NCBI RefSeq assembly: GCF_036320965.1 | Contig: NC_092225.1 | Coordinates: 3,384,459 to 3,448,458, forward strand | Length of the DNA: 64,000 nt | Direction: 5' to 3' | Source of the DNA: Panulirus ornatus | Taxonomy: Eukaryota; Arthropoda; Malacostraca; Decapoda; Palinuridae | Part shown: in pieces, positions 1-9,722 of the stretch | How the letters are laid out: each line of letters begins with the position of its first letter | How positions within the stretch are numbered: the stretch's first letter is position 1 | Notes under the pieces: model-generated | Seen by the model: the letters and a program-made list of their open reading frames with translations, nothing else | Database searches by the model: none | Told to the model about the DNA's origin: nothing | Program-made: the position numbers and the translations under genes

Positions 1-2
1 GC

Positions 3-2812
3 ACTGACCCCGCGTCGACGGGTGAGGCTGATGATTTGTCTCTGCAGAATCTGAAGAGATTACAGAGAGCCGAACCCGAGTTTAAGGAATTGTTTGAGTC
101 GGCTGAGGCATCGGCTGACGGTTATTACCTCCGGGATGGGTTGTTAATGAGGAGGTGGTGTCCAGTGTCATGTAATGGGGAAGACGAGGAGTGGCAGGCA
201 GTTCACCAGGTGTTAGTGCCGCGTCCCTACAGGAGGGAGATTTTGAAGCTGGCGCATGACTCAAATTTCGCCGGTCATTTAGGGGTGAGGAAGACCCTGG
301 ACCGAGTGTGGCGGAATGTATATTGGCCTGGTGTCCGCCGGGATGTCGCTCAGTACGTAAAGACGTGTCATACATGTCAAGTGATGGGAAAGCCTAATCA
401 GAAGCTTAAGGCTGCCCCCTTAGTTCCTATTCCCCCATTTGAAGCTCCGTTTGATCGAGTCATAGTTGACGTTGTGGGCCCATTGCCAAGAACCTCCTCT
501 GGCCACTGTTACATTTTAAGTATTATTGATATGGCCACGAGATATCCCGAAGCAATACCGTTGAGAAGCATGAATGCCAAGACTGTTGTCCGGGAGCTGC
601 TTAGCTTCTTCACAAAATTTGGACTTCCCAAAGAGGTGCAATCTGATCGGGGATCCAATTTCATGTCCAGGACTTTTCGACAAACCCTGAGGGAGCTGGG
701 TATCGGTAAGATTACCTCCACTGCTTACCACCCTCAGAGCCAGGGAGCACTGGAACGTTACCATTCCACCCTGAAGTCCATGATAAAGAAGTATTGTGCT
801 GACAACACTAAGGACTGGGATAAGGGACTCCCATTTCTTCTCTTTGCCACGAAAGAAGTGCCTAATGAATCTCTAGGTTTCTCCCCCTTTGAGCTGATGT
901 TTGCCCACGAGGTCCGAGGGCCTCTTAAGTTACTGAAAGACGTGTGGCTCAACTCGAATGAGAGTGTCGGCTTGTTGGACTCTGTTAGCGAGTTCAAGGA
1001 GAAACTACAAAGGTGCTGGGAAACCGCTCGGCAGAATTTAACAGAGACCCAAGAAAGAATGAAGAGATGGTATGACAAACGATCTCGTTCAAGAAGGTTT
1101 GAGGCGGGCGACGAGGTGTTGCTTCTACTACCGCAACCAGGTCAACCCTTGGCTGCCCGGTTTCAGGGCCCCTACACCATTATCCGGAGTGTAGGAGACT
1201 CAAATTACCTTGTCTCTACCCCCGATAGGCGCAGAGGTCGGAGATTATGCCACGTCAACATGCTTAAGCCATATTTCAGGCGTGATCCTCCCCCCTTGGA
1301 ACCGAAGGTGCCAGTCTGCATCATCCAACGTCCAGCGGTAGCCGTGTGTGACGAAGTCGACGACGTAGCTGCGAGTGCCTCGGAAGCCTGGGAACCGGAC
1401 GGAGGCGCGAACGGGAAGTGGGAGACCAAACTTTCGCATCTATCGGAAGATCAACGTGTGCAAATGTCCGCCTTGTTGTCAAAACACCCGGAGGTTTTCC
1501 GAAACACACCTGGACAGACCTCGCTCGCAACCCATGATGTGGACGTGGAAGCAGCCCGACCGGTTAAATTGGCTCCGTACCGGGTGAGCCCACAACGAGA
1601 GGCCATCCTTCGCACTGAGGTGAACTATATGCTTGAGCACGACCTGATTGAGCCATGTCAGTCAGAGTGGAGCTCCCCTGTTACTCTCGTATCCAAGTCC
1701 GATGGGACCCATCGGTTCTGTATTGACTACCGCCGGGTTAATGAGGTAACAAGAACTGACAGTTACCCCCTGCCGCGAGTGGAAGACTGCATAGATCGCG
1801 TCGGCAATGCTCGCTTCCTGTCAAAACTAGACCTCAGAAAAGGGTACTGGCAGATTAGATTGACGGAGAGAGCACAAGATATTAGCACCTTTGTAGTGCT
1901 AGGACAAACTTATAAGTGTAAAGTGATGCCTTTTGGCATGAAGAATGCCCCTGCTACATTTCAACGACTTATGGACAACCTCATCAGAGACCTGCCTGGT
2001 TGTGTCGTCTACCTGGATGATATTGTGATATACAGTCAGAGTTGGGACGAACATCTACAGAGACTTGACAACGTTCTGACGGCCTTGAATAAAGCTAACC
2101 TTGTTCTCAATTGGAACAAATGCGAGTTTGTGAAGGCCAAGGTGCAATATTTGGGTTATGTGATCGGTCAAGGTGAGCTAGCCCCACCGACTGCAAAGGT
2201 CCAGTCTTTATCCCAGATGAGTGCCCCCCGATCTCGAAGAGAACTGAGACGTTTTATGGGTATGGTTGGGTACTATAGGATGTTCATTGTAAATTTTGCA
2301 ACAGTCGCAACCCCTCTGACAGATTTATTGAAGAAAGATGTTAAATATGTTTGGAATGAGCAGTGTGACATAGCCTTTCATCAATTAAAATCCATACTTT
2401 GTAATAGTCCTATTTTGCAGGCCCCTGATTTTGATCAACCTTTCAAGTTAGCTGTTGACGCCAGCAATGTGGGAGCCGGTGCTGTCCTCTTGCAGGAGGA
2501 CGAGAACCATGTTGAGCACCCTGTAAGTTATTTTAGTAAGAAATTCAATCAAGCCCAAAGGAATTATTCTACCATTGAGAAGGAACTTTTGTCTTTAATA
2601 TTAGCATTGCATCATTTCATGTTTACTTGTGTCCTTCAGGCAATGTCATCAAGGTGTATACTGATCACCACCCATTGAAATATGTTAATAAGTTCCGAGA
2701 TAAGAATCAAAGGTTAACTAGGTGGGCCTTGTTCCTTCAAGAGTATAATTTAGATATTCACCATATTGCTGGCGCACATAATGTGTTAGCTGATTGTTTA
2801 TCCCGCTCTTAA
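3..2812 (+). pseudogene. pol of copy A: integrase - reverse transcriptase - RNase H, frameshifted
   Basis: The frame is open from base 3, so the true start is upstream; numbering residues from base 36, the order is unusual for gypsy elements. Integrase comes first: HHCC zinc finger (H74, H81, C111, C114) and catalytic D145, D204, E240, giving exact D,D-35-E spacing, then a chromatin-end/linker region. Reverse transcriptase follows with catalytic YLDD at 659-662. RNase H follows with D808 in an AVDAS motif, a TDHHPL motif, and a terminal HIAGxxNxxADCLSR motif. One T is missing near base 2619 relative to copy B, so the frame shifts inside RNase H and the end of the protein is read in another frame (2627-2812). 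Integrase and RT appear undamaged. In most Ty3/gypsy elements integrase follows RNase H; integrase-first order is known from the Gmr1-like group. Confidence 0.9.
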
Positions 2813-2815
2813 CGT

Positions 2816-2844
2816 GAGAAAATTCCTCTTCTAGGAATTTTCTC
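2816..2844 (+). other. hairpin between pol stop and polypurine tract, copy A
   Basis: A perfect 11-bp inverted repeat, GAGAAAATTCC and GGAATTTTCTC, with a 7-base loop, lies four bases after the pol stop codon and just before the polypurine tract. Copy B has the same structure at 8360-8388 with one G-T pair. It could act as a transcript stem-loop near the plus-strand primer; the role is inference. Confidence 0.7.
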
Positions 2845-2848
2845 CTTT

Positions 2849-2859
2849 AAGGAGGGGGG
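2849..2859 (+). other. polypurine tract, copy A
   Basis: AAGGAGGGGGG directly precedes the TGTTACG start of the LTR, the expected position of the plus-strand primer of an LTR retrotransposon. Copy B has the same tract, one G shorter. Confidence 0.85.
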
Positions 2860-3666
2860 TGTTACGAAGACGTGTGTGTTTGTATCTATTTCTTATCAGG
2901 GCGAGGATGTGATGCCAGAGGCTGGCTCGGAGTTTCTGTCCACCCAGCATTTTACGAGAGTGTAACTACGCCGAGACTCTGGGACCCTCCAACCAATGAG
3001 AACTTCTCCTATATTTCTATAGCCAATCGAAATGTAAGGTTTATAGCAGCAAGGGCGAACGCTTGTCTTCTTGTACCCCCAACACCCGCTGAGACTTGAT
3101 TCCTTTCTCTGAAGCCCAGCGAGGTGGGTGGTGTCCCCTGCTGTAAGCCTGTAAGCCCTGCTGTGCTATAAGCCGTTACTGCTATAACGAGTGTTGTGCT
3201 ATAAGTGTTTACTGTGTTACATCAGATTTAGCTAAGTGTTTACTGTGTTACATCAGATTTAGCTAAGTGTTTACTGTGTTACATCAGATTTAGCTAAGTG
3301 TTTACTGTGTTACATCAGGTTTAGATAAGTGTAACGATGAAGTTAATTGTGTCACGTCAAGCGTAACTGTCACAAGAAAGAGGTCTCCTGGCTTGAAATC
3401 TTATCTGGAATATTGACTTATGTTCAGCGTTAACGTAAATGTTTCATGCTTGATTTATGTACCTATCTTTGTACACTTGAATTCTTTCATTATAAGTAGA
3501 TTTAAGGTAATGCTGGTCTTTAATTCAATCCCATAACTTTATTATTGTGTTATCCTGAGTTGTGCAACTTGACAAATCTATAACGTCCTTGCAAGACAAG
3601 GTCAGTAGTATTTGTAACAGATATGTTAATGGCGACCTGGCCTGAATAAGTATTGAGTTCGTAACA
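2860..3666 (+). repeat. LTR, 807 bp, shared between copies A and B
   Basis: Begins TGTTACGAA and ends TTCGTAACA, a perfect 9-bp terminal inverted repeat. It matches the LTR at 8403-9208 with about six substitutions and one single-base indel over 806 bp. It serves as 3' LTR of copy A and 5' LTR of copy B. Promoter and polyadenylation signals must lie inside, but I cannot place them; no AATAAA was noticed. Confidence 0.92.
3204..3327 (+). repeat. 31-bp x 4 tandem repeat inside LTR
   Basis: Four consecutive copies of a 31-bp unit containing GTTTACTGTGTTACATCAG; the fourth has two changes. The same array is in the other LTR at 8746-8869 with the same copy number. Repeats in this position of LTRs often carry enhancer sites, but nothing here proves that. 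Confidence 0.9.
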
Positions 3667-3673
3667 TATGAAT

Positions 3674-3691
3674 TGGCGACCTTGCCAGGAT
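3674..3691 (+). other. primer binding site, copy B
   Basis: TGGCGACCTTGCCAGGA starts 7 bases after the LTR end. TGG is the complement of a tRNA CCA end, and TGGCGACC resembles the arginine-tRNA-type sites of some insect gypsy elements. The exact tRNA is not determined. A very similar TGGCGACC motif occurs 44 bp earlier, inside the LTR. Confidence 0.6.
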
Positions 3692-3731
3692 ATTTCTTGC
3701 CTTAGCGTAATCTCTTTCCTTTTCGTTAATC

Positions 3732-4859
3732 ATGCCGTTGACCAGCAACGCTGACGTTGACCAGTTCTGTGGATCTGAGCCCTCTCACGAGGACATCAAA
3801 TCTTTAACAAAGCATGAGTTGAAGCTTATTGCAAGTAGGTTAAAATTGAATTATGACCGGAAAGCTAGTAAAGTACAGTTGGAGACCTTAGTCATAAATC
3901 ATTTTGCTAGTGAACAGATAGTAGATGCTGCGCCTGATGTTGAAATTAGTGTCGACAATACCGCTCCATCAGTGACGTCGGCCGAAGCATCGATCCCTCC
4001 CAATATCCCTAGTGATGTTAATGTTGATCCCGAGTACTGGCGAATTCAACTAGAGATAGCTAAGATCAATGCACAAGTGCAGGTACAGAAGGAGCAGACT
4101 GAACAAGCTCGGTTAGCTCTCGAACGTGAAAAACTTAGACTTAACGCTTCACCACCAGGACCAGTGTCATCTAGGTTGGGAGACTTACATCTCGTACCTA
4201 AGTTCGATGAAGATAATGTGGCTTCCTTTTTCCTTAAATTTGAACAGACTGCCCGTGACTGCTCTTGGCCGAAGTCAGCCTGGATGACAGTTTTGCGGCC
4301 CCTCCTTTTTGGCAAAGATGAATCCACATATACCGCGTTGAACGATGACCAGTGTAGTGATTATGAGGTCGTTAAGCAGGCAGTGATAAATTCTTATCAT
4401 TTAAGTCCGGAAGCACACCGACTCAGATTTCGAACTAAGCATAAGCGCCCTGATCAAACCTACTTAGATTACTTTTGTGAGAAGTACAAGTTAGGCGCGC
4501 AGTGGGTTCGTTCTGCGGGAGCTTATATAGGTGCTGAATCGGTCCTGAAACTATTTGTGTTCGAGGAATGTAAGGACGGTCTACCCCGTGATGTACGGCA
4601 GTACGTAATAACTAAATCAGCGAAGGATTTTGAGGAGGCTGGGAAACTAGCAGATGAGTGCATGTTAGATGTCAAACTTGACGCGGGCAGGCATTCAAAG
4701 GGCTACGACGGCAGAGGGAGGACCAATGGTTATGTAATCCCACCTGAATCTGCTACCTTGCCGGTAACTCATAAAAGTCAGGGGAAATACTCCAACAGAG
4801 TTAAGAGTTGTTTTAATTGTGGCAAGGCTGGGCACCAGGTGAAGGATTGCTGGGCTTGA
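3732..4859 (+). CDS. gag: Gag polyprotein with SCAN-like capsid segment and CCHC zinc knuckle
   Basis: 375 codons from ATG at 3732. Residues about 20-60 are a basic helix-rich segment; about 98-135 is a charged, coiled-coil-like stretch rich in Q, E and K; about 150-320 is the capsid. Within the capsid, residues about 215-310 follow the helical spacing of the vertebrate SCAN domain (a PEA..R.RF start, a LKLFVFEECKDGLP core, then a V..SAKDFEEA end). The C-terminus has one zinc knuckle, C360-x2-C363-x4-H368-x4-C373, for RNA packaging. It forms the virus-like particle that encloses element RNA. It ends at TGA 4857-4859, followed in the same frame by protease, so suppression of this stop is a possible expression route. 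Gag is absent from copy A in this window, so I cannot tell whether the TGA is ancestral. Confidence 0.88.
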   Translation: MPLTSNADVDQFCGSEPSHEDIKSLTKHELKLIASRLKLNYDRKASKVQLETLVINHFASEQIVDAAPDVEISVDNTAPSVTSAEASIPPNIPSDVNVDPEYWRIQLEIAKINAQVQVQKEQTEQARLALEREKLRLNASPPGPVSSRLGDLHLVPKFDEDNVASFFLKFEQTARDCSWPKSAWMTVLRPLLFGKDESTYTALNDDQCSDYEVVKQAVINSYHLSPEAHRLRFRTKHKRPDQTYLDYFCEKYKLGAQWVRSAGAYIGAESVLKLFVFEECKDGLPRDVRQYVITKSAKDFEEAGKLADECMLDVKLDAGRHSKGYDGRGRTNGYVIPPESATLPVTHKSQGKYSNRVKSCFNCGKAGHQVKDCWA

Positions 4860-5543
4860 GTGAAGGAATCCAGAGATTCTACCAAGAGTAAACCGGTGAA
4901 TCTCGTCTCAACTTTAGGGCCACTTAGTAAAGTAGGTGAGGCTGTCCCTGCTCTTAGGAAAAAGAGGGGTTGCGAGAGTGTTAATCACTTTGTAATTAAG
5001 GATCCGTTCTGTGGGAACTACAATGCGTTCCTGTCTGAGGGCTATGTTAGTAGATGTGGTGCACGACGAAAAGTGACCGTATTACGGGATTCTGGTGCGC
5101 TACAGTCCCTAATGGTGGATGGCTTGGTGCCGCGAGGAGAGTTTGGAGACCGAGTCTTGTTAGATGGACTGTCGGGTCCCAAGGAAGCTCCACTAGTTGA
5201 TGTGAGGGTAGAAACAGATCTCTTCACGGGCCATGCTCTCATAGGGGTTGTAGATAGGTTACCTGTCTCAGGTGTGGACTTTGTGTTAGGCAATGACCTA
5301 GCGGGTGGGAAGATGAACCCAATGCCGGTGTTGCCTACGGGCCCAGTGGAGTCCACGGAGGCAGTGCAGCTTGAGGAAGAGGTACCGGACTTATTCCCCG
5401 TATGCGCAGTTACACGGTCCATGTCCGCTAAGAAAGCAAGTTGCAAGCCCCAGGAGACAGAGCGTGAGGCGGAAAAACTACAGTCACTGCCCGAGAGTGA
5501 GCCGAGTGAGTGGAGCTCGCTGATACCTTCTTTGCTGAGTTAG
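4860..5543 (+). CDS. Aspartic protease region of Gag-Pol
   Basis: About 227 codons in the same frame as gag, directly after its TGA stop; the first codon is GTG, so it is not expected to start independently. The retropepsin active site is LRDSGA (D77-S78-G79), and the second hallmark is VLGNDLAGG near residues 142-150. The protein would act as a dimer to cut Gag and Pol. The region after the protease is low-complexity and acidic. It ends at TAG 5541-5543; integrase is in the -1 frame and overlaps by 34 bases (5510-5543). I see no canonical X XXY YYZ slippery site in the overlap, so the shift may be a lesion rather than programmed. Confidence 0.8.
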   Translation: MKESRDSTKSKPVNLVSTLGPLSKVGEAVPALRKKRGCESVNHFVIKDPFCGNYNAFLSEGYVSRCGARRKVTVLRDSGALQSLMVDGLVPRGEFGDRVLLDGLSGPKEAPLVDVRVETDLFTGHALIGVVDRLPVSGVDFVLGNDLAGGKMNPMPVLPTGPVESTEAVQLEEEVPDLFPVCAVTRSMSAKKASCKPQETEREAEKLQSLPESEPSEWSSLIPSLLS

Positions 5544-8356
5544 GCACTGACCCCGCGTCGACGGATGAGACTGATGATTTGTCTCGTCAGAATCTGAAGA
5601 GATTACAGAGAGCCGAACCAGAGTTTAAGGAATTGTTTGAGTCGGCTGAGGCATCGGCTGACGGTTATTACCTCCGGGATGGGTTGTTAATGAGGAGGTG
5701 GTGTCCAGTGTCATGTAATGGGGAAGACGAGGAGTGGCAAGCAGTTCACCAGGTGTTGGTGCCGCGTCCCTACAGGAGGGAGATTTTGAAGCTGGCGCAT
5801 GACTCAAATTTCGCCGGTCATTTAGGGGTGAGGAAGACCCTGGACCGAGTGTGGCGGAATGTATATTGGCCTGGTGTCCGCCGGGATGTCGCTCAGTACG
5901 TAAAGACGTGTCATACATGTCAAGTGATGGGAAAGCCTAATCAGAAGCTTAAGGCTGCCCCCTTAGTTCCTATTCCTCCATTTGAAGCTCCGTTTGATCG
6001 AGTCATAGTTGATATTGTGGGCCCATTGCCAAGAACCTCCTCTGGCCACTGTTACATTTTAAGTATTATTGATATGGCCACGAGATATCCCGAAGCAATA
6101 CCGTTGAGAAGCATGAATGCCAAGACTGTTGTCCGGGAGCTGCTTAGCTTCTTCACAAAATTTGGACTTCCCAAAGAGGTGCAATCTGATCGGGGATCCA
6201 ATTTCATGTCCAGGACTTTTCAACAAACCCTGAGGGAGCTGGGTATCGGTAAGATTACCTCCACTGCTTACCACCCTCAGAGCCAGGGAGCACTGGAACG
6301 TTACCATTCCACCCTGAAGTCCATGATAAAGAAGTATTGTGCTGACAACACTAAGGACTGGGATAAGGGACTCCCATTTCTTCTCTTTGCCACGAGAGAA
6401 GTGCCTAATGAATCTCTAGGTTTCTCCCCCTTTGAGCTGATGTTTGCCCACGAGGTGCGAGGGCCTCTTAAGTTACTGAAAGACGTGTGGCTCAACTCGA
6501 ATGAGAGTGTCGGCCTGTTGGACTCTGTCAGCGAGTTCAAGGAGAAACTACAAAGGTGCTGGGAAACCGCTCGACAGAATTTAACAGAGACCCAAGAAAG
6601 AATGAAGAGATGGTATGACAAACGATCTCGTTTGAGAAGGTTTGAGGCGGGCGACGAGGTGTTGCTTCTACTACCGCAACCAGGTCAACCCTTGGCTGCC
6701 CGGTTTCAGGGCCCCTACACCATTATCCGGAGTGTAGGAGACTCAAATTACCTTGTCTCTACCCCCGATAGGCGCAAAGGTCGGAGATTATGCCACGTCA
6801 ACATGCTTAAGCCATATTTCAGGCGTGATCCTCCCCCCTTGGAACCGAAGGTGCCAGTCTGCATCATCCAACGTCCAGCGGTAGCCGTGTGTGACGAAGT
6901 CGACGACGTAGCTGCGAGTGCCTCGGAAGCCTGGGAACCGGACGGAGGCGCGAACGGGAAGTGGGAGACCAAGCTTTCGCATCTATCGGAAGATCAACGT
7001 GTGCAAATGTCCGCCTTGTTGTCAAAACACCCGGAGGTTTTCCGAAACACACCTGGACAGACCTCGCTCGCAACCCATGATGTGGACGTGGAAGCAGCCC
7101 GACCGGTTAAATTGGCTCCTTACCGAGTGAGCCCACAACGAGAGGCAATCCTTCGCACTGAGGTGAACTATATGCTTGAGCACGACCTGATTGAGCCATG
7201 TCAGTCAGAGTGGAGCTCCCCTGTTACTCTCGTATCCAAGTCTGATGGGACCCATCGGTTCTGTATTGACTACCGCCGGGTTAATGAGGTAACAAGAACT
7301 GACAGTTACCCCCTGCCGCGAGTGGAAGACTGCATAGATCGCGTCGGCAATGGTCGCTTCCTGTCAAAACTAGACCTCAGGAAAGGGTACTGACAGATTA
7401 GATTGACGGAGAGAGCACAAGATATTAGCACTTTTGTAGTGCTAGGACAAACTTATAAGTGTAAAGTGATGCCTTTTGGCATGAAGAACGCCCCTGCTAC
7501 ATTTCAACGACTTATGGACAACCTCATCAGAGACCTGCCTGGTTGTGTCGTCTACCTGGATGATATTGTGATATACAGTCAGAGTTGAGACGAACATCTA
7601 CAGAGACTTGACAACGTTCAGACGGCCTTGAATAAAGCTAATCTTGTTCTCAATTGGAACAAATGCGAGTTTGTGAAGGCCAAGGTGCAATATTTGGGTT
7701 ATGTGATCGGCCAAGGTGAGCTAGCCCCACCGACTGCGAAGGTCCAGTCTTTATCCCAGATGAGTGCCCCCCGATCTCGAAGAGAACTGAGACGTTTTAT
7801 GGGTATGGTTGGGTACTATAGGATGTTCATTGTAAATTTTGCAACAGTCGCAACCCCTCTGACAGATTTATTGAAGAAAGATGTTAAATCTGTTTGGAAT
7901 GAGCAGTGTGACATAGCCTTTCATCAATTAAAATCCATACTTTGTAATAGTCCTATTTTGCAGGCCCCTGATTTTGATCAACCTTTCAAGTTAGCTGTTG
8001 ACGCCAGCAATGTGGGAGCCGGTGCTGTCCTCTTGCAGGAGGACGAGAACCATGTTGAGCACCCTGTAAGTTATTTTAGTAAAAAATTCAATCAAGCCCA
8101 AAGGAATTATTCCACCATTGAGAAGGAACTTTTGTCTTTCATATTAGCATTGCATCATTTTCATGCTTACTTGTGTCCTTCAGGCAATGTCATCAAGGTG
8201 TATACTGATCACCACCCCTTGAAATATGTCAATAAGTTCCGAGATAAGAATCAAGGGTTAACTAGGTGGGCCTTGTTCCTTCAAGAGTATAATTTAGATA
8301 TTCACCTTATTGCTGGCGCACATAATGTGTTAGCTGATTGTTTATCCCGCTCTTAA
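5510..8356 (+). pseudogene. pol of copy B: integrase - reverse transcriptase - RNase H, two nonsense codons
   Basis: One reading frame from 5510 to TAA at 8356. Integrase occupies roughly the first third with the same HHCC finger and D,D-35-E triad as copy A. The RT segment is broken by TGA at 7391-7393 (TGG in copy A, within the KGYW motif) and TGA at 7586-7588 (TGG in copy A, after YLDD). RNase H (7976-8356) is intact here, whereas it is frameshifted in copy A. Both nonsense changes are TGG to TGA. Copy B could not make full-length RT without suppression. Confidence 0.9.
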
Positions 8357-8359
8357 CGT

Positions 8360-8402
8360 GGGAAAATTCCTCTTCTAGGAATTTTCTCCTTTAAGGAGGG
8401 GG
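8360..8402 (+). other. hairpin and polypurine tract, copy B
   Basis: Inverted repeat 8360-8370 / 8378-8388 with a 7-base loop, then AAGGAGGGGG at 8393-8402 immediately before the LTR. It matches the arrangement in copy A. Confidence 0.75.
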
Positions 8403-9429
<1,027 letters not shown>

Positions 9430-9434
<5 letters not shown>

Positions 9435-9583
9435 ATACGTTGAGATATATAGGTATGTATATTTGCTTGTGTAGATATGTATGTATATAGCTGTTTATGT
9501 TGGTGGGTTGGGCCATTCTTTCGTCTGTTTGCTTGCGTTACCTCGCGAACCTGGGAGACAGCGACAAAGCAAAATAATATTAA
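9430..9583 (+). mobile_element. RTE-like LINE 3' tail fragment
   Basis: Matches the terminal 3' UTR of the LINE family of this window, including the end motif with CTACCTCGCGAAC and GACAGCGACAAAG, followed by an AAT-rich tail. Strongly 5' truncated. Confidence 0.8.
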
Positions 9584-9612
9584 TGATAATAATAATAATA
9601 ATATTAATACGT

Positions 9613-9664
<52 letters not shown>
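9584..9664. repeat. (AAT)n and (GT)n microsatellites
   Basis: Short AAT-rich run (LINE tail) followed by about 50 bp of GT with few interruptions. Confidence 0.9.
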
Positions 9665-9668
<4 letters not shown>

Positions 9669-9722
9669 GTGTTTTTGCGTATATGTGTATGTCAATGCCT
9701 TATGAGTTTCCTTATTTATTGA

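Larger units (their letters stand above)
1..2859 (+). mobile_element. Gmr1-like Ty3/gypsy retrotransposon copy A, 3' part of internal region
   Basis: Internal region of an LTR retrotransposon entering from the left edge of the window; gag, protease and the 5' LTR lie outside. It aligns base for base with copy B from about 5544 onward, at roughly 98-99% by eye. It holds integrase, then reverse transcriptase, then RNase H, a hairpin and a polypurine tract, and abuts the LTR at 2860. Because copy B starts on the other side of the same LTR, the two copies form a tandem LTR-internal-LTR array sharing one LTR. Confidence 0.9.
3667..8402 (+). mobile_element. Gmr1-like Ty3/gypsy retrotransposon copy B, internal region
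   Basis: Complete internal region between LTRs 2860-3666 and 8403-9208: primer binding site, gag, protease, integrase, RT, RNase H, hairpin, polypurine tract. LTR divergence below about 1% implies a recent insertion. It is not intact: there is an in-frame TGA between gag and protease, a frame change between protease and integrase, and two nonsense codons in RT. No env-like frame is present. To the right lies a (TA)n tract, so the array seems to sit in a TA microsatellite. Confidence 0.92.

Noticed and set aside
82..1530. Antisense open frames within pol (82-375, 758-1078, 1205-1439 and the matching ones in copy B)
   Set aside because: They mirror conserved sense codons of integrase and RT, and recur in both copies only because the copies are nearly identical.
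2872..3099. 75-codon frame inside the LTR (also 8402-8641)
   Set aside because: It lies in non-coding LTR sequence; the one-base indel between the two LTRs changes the frame, which argues against coding.
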